A stretch of DNA of 54,467 bases, taken from an uncultured bacterium. GTDB lineage: Bacteria; Bacillota; Clostridia; Lachnospirales; Lachnospiraceae. Location: positions 1 through 54,467 of the forward strand of contig CAJMON010000012.1 of assembly GCA_905214955.1 (NCBI GenBank). Direction: 5' to 3'. Position 1 is the first letter of the stretch, and each line of letters opens with the position of its first letter. A program made the position numbers and the translations under genes. This document shows positions 15,034-22,052 of the stretch, piece by piece. Below the pieces are notes generated by a model. That model did no database searches and had not been told where the DNA came from. It worked only from the letters and a program-made list of their open reading frames with translations.

Positions 15034-15927
15034 TTATACGCCGGCTTTCTGCATAATCTCGTTGATCTGTTTTCTGTCTTCTGCCGTCACTTCCGGGAAT
15101 GGGAAAGAAGAAGCGGCATTTTCAATGATGCCTTTTTCTTCCATGGCTGCCTTGATGTAGGGGACAAAGGGTTTTCCAACCTGGTAGATCTCCATCAGAA
15201 TGTCAATCTTCTGCTGAATTTCCTGCACTTTCTGTAAATCCTCTTTTGCAAATGCTTCTACCCAGCCATGGGTCAGTTCAGGCAGCACATTGGATAATCC
15301 TGCGATGCAGCCATCTCCTCCTGCCAGCACATTGTGTGCAAAGTTGTCGTCAAATCCGGAGTAGATCTCAAAATCCGGCCGAACTGCTTTAATGAGTTTG
15401 ATCAGCTCTCTGGTGTGGTCCATACCAGCCTGGGTATCCTTGTATCCCTTAATGTTGGGATATTTTTTCACCAGGTTTAAGGTCACCTGGGGAGTTACAT
15501 CGTATCCTGTGCGGTCCGGGAAGTTGTACAGGTAAATATCCTGATCTGGGAGCAGTTCTGCGATTTTTCCATAATAAGTCTCAAGTCCTGTCTCGCTGAT
15601 GGGGAAATAATAGGGCGGCAGAATGATCACGCCATCGGTGCCTGCTTCTTTGGCATACTTGGACAGTTCAATAATTTCATCAAATACCATGCTGGTGGTC
15701 CCGGCAAGCAGACGGACTCTGTGGGCAATCTTTTCTGCCGCAAAATGAATCAGTTCTTTTTTCTGCTCCATGGTCAGGGCAAAAAATTCTCCGATGCTTC
15801 CCATAATCAGGATGCCGTCTACGCCTCCTTTGATCAGGTGCTCGTAAACTTTTCCTGTCTCTTCAAAATTGATGGTTCCGTCTTTGTGGAATACGGTCAC
15901 TGCCGGTGTAATATAATTGGCTTTCAT
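15034..15927 (-). CDS. DapA/NanA-family aldolase, probably for 2-keto-3-deoxy sugar acids
   Basis: This 297-aa TIM-barrel class I aldolase has the Schiff-base lysine at K163 (IKGYKDT), the catalytic tyrosine at Y134 (YLYNFPDRTGYD) and the carboxylate loop GSIGE (43-47). The second loop residue is Ser and the third Ile, unlike the GTTGE of true dihydrodipicolinate synthases, which argues against lysine biosynthesis. The neighbouring sugar-acid dehydratase would supply a 2-keto-3-deoxy acid that this enzyme splits to pyruvate and an aldehyde, as YjhH/YagE do in E. coli. A GAGGAGG site precedes the ATG. Confidence 0.85.
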   Translation of the reverse strand: MKANYITPAVTVFHKDGTINFEETGKVYEHLIKGGVDGILIMGSIGEFFALTMEQKKELIHFAAEKIAHRVRLLAGTTSMVFDEIIELSKYAKEAGTDGVIILPPYYFPISETGLETYYGKIAELLPDQDIYLYNFPDRTGYDVTPQVTLNLVKKYPNIKGYKDTQAGMDHTRELIKLIKAVRPDFEIYSGFDDNFAHNVLAGGDGCIAGLSNVLPELTHGWVEAFAKEDLQKVQEIQQKIDILMEIYQVGKPFVPYIKAAMEEKGIIENAASSFPFPEVTAEDRKQINEIMQKAGV

Positions 15928-15960
15928 TCTTAAAATCCTCCTCTTTTTCTGCGGTCTGTT

Positions 15961-17676
15961 TTAATATCCTGCACCCTTCATCGCAGAATCTGCCATGGAG
16001 GTATAACGTTTTAACACACCCTTGTAGGTTTTCTTTTTCAGCGGCTTTTCTTCCCGGCGTTTTGCCATGATCTGATCAATTTCTTCTGCCGGAAGCTCTT
16101 TTCCATCAATGCCCACGATCTGGATGGTCTTAGCAGCCACATCATAGGCAAGAATATCACCGGTCTCAATGTAGGCAATAGGGCCGCCTGCTGCTGCTTC
16201 CGGAGAAACGTGGCCGATGGCAGCTCCTCTTGTGGCACCGGAAAATCTTCCGTCTGTGATCAGGGATACATGGCCATTCAGTCTGTGATCACACACAATG
16301 GCTTCGGTGGTCATCAGCATTTCCGGCATTCCGCTTCCTCTTGGGCCTTCGTAGCGGATCACCATGATCTCACCTGGGTTGATGGTACCGTTTACCACAG
16401 CTGCATGGGCATCTTCCTCACAGTCAAATACCACTGCTTTTCCTTTGTGGGCACGCATACTCTCCTCGCAGGCAGAATATTTTACAACGGCACCTTCCGG
16501 AGCCAGATTTCCTTTCAGCACGGCAATGGAACCCATCTCTTTGGTGGTTTCCACCGGAGTGATGACCTGATCCACTTCCAGTCCGTAGTTGTGGAGATAT
16601 CCTTCTCCGATCTGGAAGAAATGATTTTTCTCCAGCTCTTCCAGGTTTTCGCCCAGGGTCTTTCCGGTTACGGTCATGACATCCAGATCCAGATGGTCTG
16701 CCAGCATACGCTGTACTCTGGGGATACCGCCTGCGAACCAGAAGGACTCTGTCAGATGCTTTCCGCTGGGGTTGATGTTTCCGATATGAGGAATCTGGGG
16801 ATTGATCTCGTTAAACAACTCCGGATCCAACTCCATGCCAAGCTCTTTTGCAATGGCCGGCAGATGGATCAGCCCGTTGGTGGAGCCTCCAATGGCACTG
16901 TGTACCACAATGGCATTGCGGAATGCTGCCGGTGTCAAAATGCTGCTTGGATGGATGTCTTTTTTCACCAGTTCCATAATTGTACGTCCTGCTCTTCTGG
17001 ACATTACCAGAAGGTTTCTCATGGTAGCCGGAACCAGGGCGCTTCCAGGAAGTGCCATTCCCAGGGCCTCTGCCATACACTGCATGGTGCTGGCGGTACC
17101 CATAAAGGTACAGGCACCCACAGACGGACATCCGGTTACTTTATAGTCCCTGATTTCTTCCGGTGTAATGGCATTTTTCCGTTTCTGGCGCAGGGAAATG
17201 TCTCCTGCCACCAGAGAGGTGGTCTGATTGGGGCCAGGACGCATACTGCCGCCCGGCACGAAAATGGCTGGAATATCCACTCTTGCCATGGCCTTTAAAT
17301 GAGCCGGGATGGACTTGTCACAGGAGGAGGATAACACCATGCCGTCCCAGGGCACAAATCCTGCATGCATTTCTACCATATCACAGATCACTTCTCTGGA
17401 TGCCAGAATCAGGTTCATGCCGTCGTGTCCCTGTGCACAGCCGTCGCAGATATCAGTCACATGAAATCTTCCTGGCTTTCCGCCTTTTTCATAAACTCCA
17501 TACACCACCTGCTCACTGATCTGGTTTAAATGAACACTGCCCGGATGGCTGTCTCCATACACATCCTCTACCAGGATCTGCGGTTTTCCAATGTCTTCTT
17601 CGTCCCAGCCGCTTCCCATCTGTAGTGCGTCAAACTGCGCCCAGAGAAGCCTCTCTTTACTGCTTCGGATTTCCAT
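15961..17676 (-). CDS. IlvD/Edd-family dehydratase, probably a sugar-acid (pentonate) dehydratase
   Basis: The 571-aa Fe-S dehydratase shows SSSCDKSIPAHL (C119) and TGCPSVGACTFMGTASTM (C183, C189), plus an extra pair in DICDGCAQGHDGM (C77, C80). At the first cluster position it reads HPGSVHL rather than a cysteine motif, so C77 or C80 may provide the third ligand (inference). Family members dehydrate dihydroxy acids, gluconate-6-P, arabinonate, xylonate or galactonate. Context (aldolase, FCD regulator, xylosidase) favours a pentonate rather than branched-chain amino acid synthesis, since no ilv genes adjoin. It is first in the operon, with GAAAGGTGG as ribosome site. Confidence 0.85.
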   Translation of the reverse strand: MEIRSSKERLLWAQFDALQMGSGWDEEDIGKPQILVEDVYGDSHPGSVHLNQISEQVVYGVYEKGGKPGRFHVTDICDGCAQGHDGMNLILASREVICDMVEMHAGFVPWDGMVLSSSCDKSIPAHLKAMARVDIPAIFVPGGSMRPGPNQTTSLVAGDISLRQKRKNAITPEEIRDYKVTGCPSVGACTFMGTASTMQCMAEALGMALPGSALVPATMRNLLVMSRRAGRTIMELVKKDIHPSSILTPAAFRNAIVVHSAIGGSTNGLIHLPAIAKELGMELDPELFNEINPQIPHIGNINPSGKHLTESFWFAGGIPRVQRMLADHLDLDVMTVTGKTLGENLEELEKNHFFQIGEGYLHNYGLEVDQVITPVETTKEMGSIAVLKGNLAPEGAVVKYSACEESMRAHKGKAVVFDCEEDAHAAVVNGTINPGEIMVIRYEGPRGSGMPEMLMTTEAIVCDHRLNGHVSLITDGRFSGATRGAAIGHVSPEAAAGGPIAYIETGDILAYDVAAKTIQIVGIDGKELPAEEIDQIMAKRREEKPLKKKTYKGVLKRYTSMADSAMKGAGY

Positions 17677-17761
17677 ACGCTTCCACCTTTCATTTTATGT
17701 AATGCTGTTGTATTCGATTTAAAAGATGCCTTACGAATTGTTCCGTGCTGCGCGTCTCCGT

Positions 17762-17806
17762 GTCCACTTCGGCCGATGCTAAACGTGTGTCACTGGCACA
17801 CAGCAC
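17762..17806. repeat. Hairpin related to the 4009-4052 element
   Basis: Positions 17762-17784 match 4009-4031 at 18 of 23 bases and again lead into a stem (GTGTG / CACAC) with TCACTGG between. The stem bases differ from those at 4022-4052, but pairing is kept. It lies in the leader of the dehydratase operon. Confidence 0.45.
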
Positions 17807-17829
17807 TTCACAGTTCTATTCAGCATTAT

Positions 17830-17848
17830 CTGTATACCTGTAATACAG
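17830..17848. promoter_or_regulatory. Candidate operator of the sugar-acid operon
   Basis: CTGTAT and ATACAG arms lie 7 bp apart, starting about 10 bp downstream of the -10, where a repressor would block initiation or early elongation. It includes GTATAC-like sequence, as in several FCD-GntR sites. The assignment to the GntR gene at 14334 is inference. Confidence 0.5.
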
Positions 17849-17858
17849 ATTTACTTTC

Positions 17859-17887
17859 AGTATACGCACCCTCCATGGAAAATGCAA
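17859..17887 (-). promoter_or_regulatory. Promoter of the sugar-acid operon
   Basis: Minus strand TTGCAT (17882-17887), 17 bp, TATACT (17859-17864). It gives a leader of roughly 175 nt before the dehydratase ATG. Confidence 0.8.
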
Positions 17888-17897
17888 GCGCTTTCTA
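17882..17897. promoter_or_regulatory. Catabolite-responsive element (cre)
   Basis: ATGCAAGCGCTTTCTA fits the CcpA consensus WTGNAARCGNWWWCA except for its next-to-last base. It covers the -35 of the operon promoter, a classic position for repression by CcpA with HPr-Ser-P or Crh-Ser-P. Confidence 0.75.
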
Positions 17898-17910
17898 TTA
17901 TTTTTCTTCT

Positions 17911-18816
17911 TTATTTTCCTTTTTTCATGTTGACTTCTTTTTCAAAGTTCTCTTTCATCTCTTCTAAGGCCTTCTTATACTTGGCAGAAATGGAACCCGG
18001 GTTTCTCTTTAAGATACGGGAAGCCTGGCGGTACAGGACAGCTTTTCCAGGCATCTTCTGTGCCATTTCGTTCTTTGCCTGCTCCAGTTCCCCTTTCATT
18101 CGTTCCAGCTCTTTTAACAGTCTGGTCTGGCTTAACGTCTCTTTTGTCTGGGCAAGGTTCTCCCGGTTCTTTTCAATACCTGCACTTACACGTTCCCGGA
18201 TTTTTTCTGTATCATCCCCCAGCACGGCAAGGATCACATCCATCCGCTTCTGGAGGCGCTGCAGTTCCTGGCTGTTCTGCGTCATATCCTTTAGCAGTTC
18301 CTTCAGATCCAGAGCCTCCCGTACAGACAGCATGGTATCTCCCGCTGCCACAACGGTGATGATCCCTACGATATCTTCCACGTACTGTTCCGGAATCTGA
18401 AGCAGCACTCCTGCCACCGGCTCCTGCACCAGATACACCATGGCAATGGAAAAAAATCCCCATCCTATGGAGCAGGCCAGGCAGATGTGCCCGTTTAAAT
18501 TAAAGCGATGGTTGGAATAATCCCAGTACCGCACATGGAACAGGCTTTCCATCAAGGCACCGGTAAAATACTCCAGGATGGTCGCACCAATCATGCCCAT
18601 CACGTAAACCAGCACCACATTGTCCCGCACCGGCATGGTTGCAATCAGAACGGTGATGGCACCAAACCCGTAAATTGGAAGCAGCGGGCCATGTAAGAAT
18701 CCCCGGTTTACCCAGTGGCGCTTTAAAATCGAAACATAGCAGCTCTCCCAGACCCAGCCGCAGAAACAGTAAAAATAGAAAAACAGAAACCATTGTGCCA
18801 GTGTGTACGTACTCAT
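17911..18816 (-). CDS. CmpB-type putative ABC transporter permease family protein (DUF1113) with C-terminal coiled coil
   Basis: The 301-aa membrane protein begins with MSTYTLAQWFLFFYFYCFCGWVWE, typical of the ABC_trans_CmpB (DUF1113) family, and has about five membrane segments within residues 1-150. The segment RHWVNRGFLHGPLLPIYGFGA is a family hallmark. From about residue 165 it continues as a long charged coiled coil (LKELLKDMTQNSQELQRLQKR, then ENLAQTKETLSQTRLLKELE). An upstream in-frame ATG at 18888 lies inside the crh terminator, so the ATG at 18816 with AAGGGGAAATTTC is the start. The family name is historical; no ATPase partner adjoins and the function is unknown. Confidence 0.85.
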   Translation of the reverse strand: MSTYTLAQWFLFFYFYCFCGWVWESCYVSILKRHWVNRGFLHGPLLPIYGFGAITVLIATMPVRDNVVLVYVMGMIGATILEYFTGALMESLFHVRYWDYSNHRFNLNGHICLACSIGWGFFSIAMVYLVQEPVAGVLLQIPEQYVEDIVGIITVVAAGDTMLSVREALDLKELLKDMTQNSQELQRLQKRMDVILAVLGDDTEKIRERVSAGIEKNRENLAQTKETLSQTRLLKELERMKGELEQAKNEMAQKMPGKAVLYRQASRILKRNPGSISAKYKKALEEMKENFEKEVNMKKGK

Positions 18817-18842
18817 TTTTGAAATTTCCCCTTTCTTCTGAT

Positions 18843-18892
18843 AAAAAACACGGGGCGCTGCAGAACCCTCAGGCGAATCCTGCAGCACCCCG
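18843..18892 (-). terminator. Terminator after crh
   Basis: CGGGGTGCTGCAGGA pairs with TCTGCAGCGCCCCG around a short loop and, on the minus strand, is followed by TGTTTTTTAT. Confidence 0.9.
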
Positions 18893-18936
18893 ATTTGTTC
18901 AGCGTGTTGTATTTTATAATCTGATCTTCTGAAAAA

Positions 18937-19194
18937 TCACTGTTTTCCGCTCAGATATTTTTCAATATTGTCAATCGCTTCTTTTTCATCGCCGCCGTTT
19001 GCTGTCACAGTGATGCTTTCTCCTGCGTTCAGTCCCAGTGTCATCATTCCCATAATACTCTTGGCGTTTACACGGCGTGCCTCGCTCTCTACATAGATCT
19101 CACTCTCATACTGGCTGGCTACCTGTACCAGAAGTGCTACCGGACGTGCCTCAAGGCCGCTTGGGATCTGAATGGTAATCGGTTTCTTAATCAT
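18937..19194 (-). CDS. crh: Crh-like HPr paralogue (position 15 is Glu, Ser46 kept)
   Basis: The 85-aa protein has the HPr fold but reads SGLEARPVA where HPr has GLHARPA, so the phosphorylatable His15 is E15 and it cannot carry PTS phosphate. Ser46 in NAKSIMGMM is kept, the site used by HPr kinase. B. subtilis Crh has Gln at 15 and is encoded after rapZ-yvcK-whiA; here it follows rapZ-whiA, overlapping whiA by 4 bp. As Crh-Ser-P it would be a CcpA corepressor for carbon catabolite control, which fits the cre 1.1 kb away. A true HPr must be encoded elsewhere. Confidence 0.88.
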   Translation of the reverse strand: MIKKPITIQIPSGLEARPVALLVQVASQYESEIYVESEARRVNAKSIMGMMTLGLNAGESITVTANGGDEKEAIDNIEKYLSGKQ

Positions 19195-20153
19195 TGTACT
19201 TCTCCTCCTTGTTGTCTCAGCTCTTCCGCCAAAATGCTTAATTTGCGCAATCTATGGTTTACTCCGGATTTTCCCACCGGAACAGAAAGCATGGCTCCCA
19301 GTTCTTTTAACGTGGCTTCCGGCTGTTCCAGCCTTAATCTTGCAATTTCCTCCAGGCCTTCTGAAAGCTGTTCAAACCCTATGGTTTTTTCGATATAACG
19401 AATATCCTCTATCTGCTTAACTGCTGCATTTACAGTCTTGTGGATGTTGGCTGTTTCACAGTTCACCTGTCTATTTACAGAATTCCGCATTTCTTTTAAA
19501 ATCCGGACATTCTCCAGGTTCATCAGCGCCACATGGGCTTCCATTATATTCAGCAGATCGACGATCTGCGCGCCCTCCTTCAAATATACCACAAAATATT
19601 TTTTTCGCAATACCATTTTTGCATCCATATCAAAAGAGTTGATGATTAAGATCAGCTGTCTGGCTTTTTCTTCGCTGGTACAGACAATTTCAAAATGGTA
19701 GGATTTCTTTGGATCACTGATGGATCCAGCCGCCAGAAACGCTCCCCGGATAAAGGCTCTTCTGCAGCAGGAACGCTGGATCACCAGGTTGTCCGCCATG
19801 GAAAAATTTTCCCGGATCTCCATGTCTGCATCCAAAAGCTTTGCCGCCTGCAGCACCCGCAGAGACTCCTCATGGTCTTTTAGCAGGACGCTGTAAATCC
19901 GGCTTTTTCTTGGTCCGGTGCTCTGCCGGATGGATACTTCCGTATTTATATTAAAGGTTTTCTTTAACAATGTAAAGTATTTTCTCGCAACAGAAATATT
20001 TTCCGTATGAATCTTTAAGCTGTATTGATTTTCAGCGGAGATGGACACACCGCCGCACATGCTGATAATCGCTGCGATTTCCGCGATCTGGCAGTGCCTG
20101 GCAGTACTGATCTGCCGGGAAAGTTCTTCTTTTACTTCACTGGAAAATGACAT
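19191..20153 (-). CDS. whiA: WhiA DNA-binding regulator
   Basis: The 320-aa WhiA has an N-terminal LAGLIDADG-like domain (SFSSEVKEELSRQ start, RGAFLAAGSISDPKKSYHFEI) and a C-terminal helix-turn-helix (ATLKELGAMLSVPVGKSGVNHRLRKL written in part). In actinobacteria WhiA drives sporulation septation; in B. subtilis it affects division and chromosome segregation. It lies 22 bp after rapZ and overlaps crh by 4 bp, so murB-rapZ-whiA-crh form one operon. The yvcK gene that often sits between rapZ and whiA in Bacilli is missing here. Confidence 0.96.
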   Translation of the reverse strand: MSFSSEVKEELSRQISTARHCQIAEIAAIISMCGGVSISAENQYSLKIHTENISVARKYFTLLKKTFNINTEVSIRQSTGPRKSRIYSVLLKDHEESLRVLQAAKLLDADMEIRENFSMADNLVIQRSCCRRAFIRGAFLAAGSISDPKKSYHFEIVCTSEEKARQLILIINSFDMDAKMVLRKKYFVVYLKEGAQIVDLLNIMEAHVALMNLENVRILKEMRNSVNRQVNCETANIHKTVNAAVKQIEDIRYIEKTIGFEQLSEGLEEIARLRLEQPEATLKELGAMLSVPVGKSGVNHRLRKLSILAEELRQQGGEVQ

Positions 20154-20175
20154 CGTCTCATCTCCTGTCTAGCGC

Positions 20176-21033
20176 CTACTTCCGGATATCCCGATGCTCT
20201 AAGCGGACGCCGTATTCTTTCTGGCCGTTTAATGCCTCATACAGCCGGTTTGCCAGGGTGACAGACCGATGTTTTCCCCCTGTACAGCCAACGCCGATGA
20301 CCAGCTGGTTTTTTCCTTCCAGAACGTAATTGGGAATCAGAAATTCCAGCATATCGGTGAGTTTGTTTAAAAATACATGGGAGACTTCAAATCCCATGAC
20401 ATAATCCTGAACTTCCTTGTCGTTTCCTGTTTTCTGTTTTAAATCATCCACATAAAACGGATTGGGCAGGAAACGCACATCAAACACCAGATCACAGTCC
20501 TGGGGAATCCCGTATTTGAATCCGAAGGACAAAACCGTGATCATCAGGTTCTTAAACTCCTGGTTCTGCATAAAAATCTTATCCAGCTCCTGGTTTAACT
20601 CCCTGGTAAGGAGCTGGCTGGTATCCAGAATGTAATCTGCGTGCTTTTTTAAAAACGCAAGCTTCTCCCGTTCTTCCTGGATGCCTTTGTCCACCCTTCC
20701 GCCTTTTGCCAGGGGGTGACTGCGCCTGGTTTCTTTGTAGCGTTTTACTAGAACGCTGTCCGATGCATCCAGGAAAAGGATCTCATAGGAAAGTCCTTTT
20801 ATCGCCAGCTTTTCCAGTTCTGTTTCCAGTTCTCCAAGTGCCTGGCCGCTGCGGATATCCACGCCCAGCGCTACTTTGTTAATCTCTCCTCCCGGAGCTC
20901 CTGCCAGCTCTGCAAACTTGCCAAGCAGAGCAATGGGCAGGTTATCTACACAGAAATATCCCATATCTTCCAGCATTTTCAGGGCGGTGGATTTGCCAGC
21001 GCCTGACATGCCTGTGATAATCACAAATCTCAT
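20176..21033 (-). CDS. rapZ: RapZ/YvcJ nucleotide-binding protein
   Basis: The 285-aa P-loop protein opens with RFVIITGMSGAGKSTALKMLED (Walker A at about 8-15). It also has VDIRSG, the Walker-B-like LFLDASDSVLVKRYKETRR and the C-terminal RapZ blocks DVRFLPNPFY and GCTGGKHRSV. In E. coli RapZ delivers small RNA GlmZ to RNase E in amino-sugar control; in Gram-positives it binds UDP-GlcNAc-type ligands and its role is less clear. Placement directly after murB, with a 4-bp overlap, supports a link to envelope amino sugars. Confidence 0.95.
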   Translation of the reverse strand: MRFVIITGMSGAGKSTALKMLEDMGYFCVDNLPIALLGKFAELAGAPGGEINKVALGVDIRSGQALGELETELEKLAIKGLSYEILFLDASDSVLVKRYKETRRSHPLAKGGRVDKGIQEEREKLAFLKKHADYILDTSQLLTRELNQELDKIFMQNQEFKNLMITVLSFGFKYGIPQDCDLVFDVRFLPNPFYVDDLKQKTGNDKEVQDYVMGFEVSHVFLNKLTDMLEFLIPNYVLEGKNQLVIGVGCTGGKHRSVTLANRLYEALNGQKEYGVRLEHRDIRK

Positions 21034-21980
21034 GCAAACTCTCCCAGCAGACGTACTTCCGGTTCCAGACGGACTTCAAATTTTTCGTACACTCTGTCTG
21101 AAACCTGTTTCATCAGTTCTCTTACCTCTTTTGCCGTAGCATTTCCTTTATTAATCACAAATCCGCAGTGCTTTTCGGATACCTGGGCGCCACCCACAGA
21201 AAATCCGGCAAGTCCGGCGTCCATCACCAGCTTCCCGGCAAAAAAGCCTTCCGGGCGCTTAAAGGTGCTGCCTGCGCTTGGATACTCCAGGGGCTGCCTG
21301 GATACCCGTTTTTCTTTTAATTCATCCATGTACCGCTGAATCGCTGCGTGGTCTCCCTTTTTCAAAGACAGCACAGCCTCCAGCACCAGCCATCCATTTT
21401 TGGCCACACTGCTGGTTCGGTATCCCAGCTGCAATTCTTCGACCGAAATGGTCCGAAGCGCAAGCTGGTCATCCAGGACAGTCACTTCTTTTAATACATC
21501 TTTCATTTCACTGCCATAGGCGCCTGCATTCATAAAAACTGCACCGCCAATGGTTCCAGGGATTCCGGAAGCGAACTCCATCCCGGCAAGATCCTGTTCC
21601 AGCGCTTTTCTGGAAACTCTGGACATCAGAGCGCCTGCCTGTACTTTTAAGTCAGTGCCGTCTGCTTCCATGTCACAGTAGTTTTTGAAAATCTGGACCA
21701 CCACTCCCCGGTATCCCAGATCTCCCACCAGAAGATTGCTTCCGTTTCCCAGAATAAAGTAGGGAATGGCATACTCCCGGCAGGTTCTTAACACGCCTGC
21801 AATCTCTTCTTTGCTGTGGGGCTTGACAAAATAATCTGCCGGTCCGCCAATACGGAACGTTGTATGATTTTTCATGGGCTCATCCGCCAGCACATTGTCA
21901 CTGCCTGCAATGGCGCAGAGCTTTTCCCAAAATTTCTGATTCAATTCTTTTACCTGCTTTTCTATTAAATTGGCTTCCAT
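21030..21980 (-). CDS. murB: UDP-N-acetylenolpyruvoylglucosamine reductase
   Basis: This FAD enzyme reduces UDP-GlcNAc-enolpyruvate with NADPH to give UDP-MurNAc. The 316-aa protein shows the FAD-binding blocks HTTFRIGGPADYFV, ILGNGSNLLVGD and ASGIPGTIGGAVFMNAGAYG. The catalytic serine lies in PSAGSTFKRPEG and the acid in LEPEVRLLG. It opens the murB-rapZ-whiA-crh operon. The ATG at 21980 lacks an SD and lies only about 5 nt after the expected transcription start, so the mRNA may be nearly leaderless. A TTG further in, with a weak AGG, is an alternative. Confidence 0.96.
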   Translation of the reverse strand: MEANLIEKQVKELNQKFWEKLCAIAGSDNVLADEPMKNHTTFRIGGPADYFVKPHSKEEIAGVLRTCREYAIPYFILGNGSNLLVGDLGYRGVVVQIFKNYCDMEADGTDLKVQAGALMSRVSRKALEQDLAGMEFASGIPGTIGGAVFMNAGAYGSEMKDVLKEVTVLDDQLALRTISVEELQLGYRTSSVAKNGWLVLEAVLSLKKGDHAAIQRYMDELKEKRVSRQPLEYPSAGSTFKRPEGFFAGKLVMDAGLAGFSVGGAQVSEKHCGFVINKGNATAKEVRELMKQVSDRVYEKFEVRLEPEVRLLGEFA

Positions 21981-21991
21981 TCATGGTTCTT

Positions 21992-22020
21992 ATCATACAA
22001 TAGAACCGCTTTTTCCGCAA
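21992..22020 (-). promoter_or_regulatory. Promoter of murB-rapZ-whiA-crh
   Basis: Minus strand TTGCGG, 17 bp, TATGAT. The expected start point falls about 5 nt before the murB ATG. Confidence 0.6.
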
Positions 22021-22052
22021 CCCTTTTTCAAACACGCCTTTTTTTCCGACGG

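Noticed and set aside
15034..15927. Dihydrodipicolinate synthase DapA
   Set aside because: The loop reads GSIGE rather than GTTGE and the operon context is catabolic.
15961..17676. Branched-chain amino acid dehydratase IlvD
   Set aside because: No ilv or leu genes adjoin, while aldolase, FCD regulator, xylosidase and cre point to sugar-acid catabolism; assays could still overturn this.
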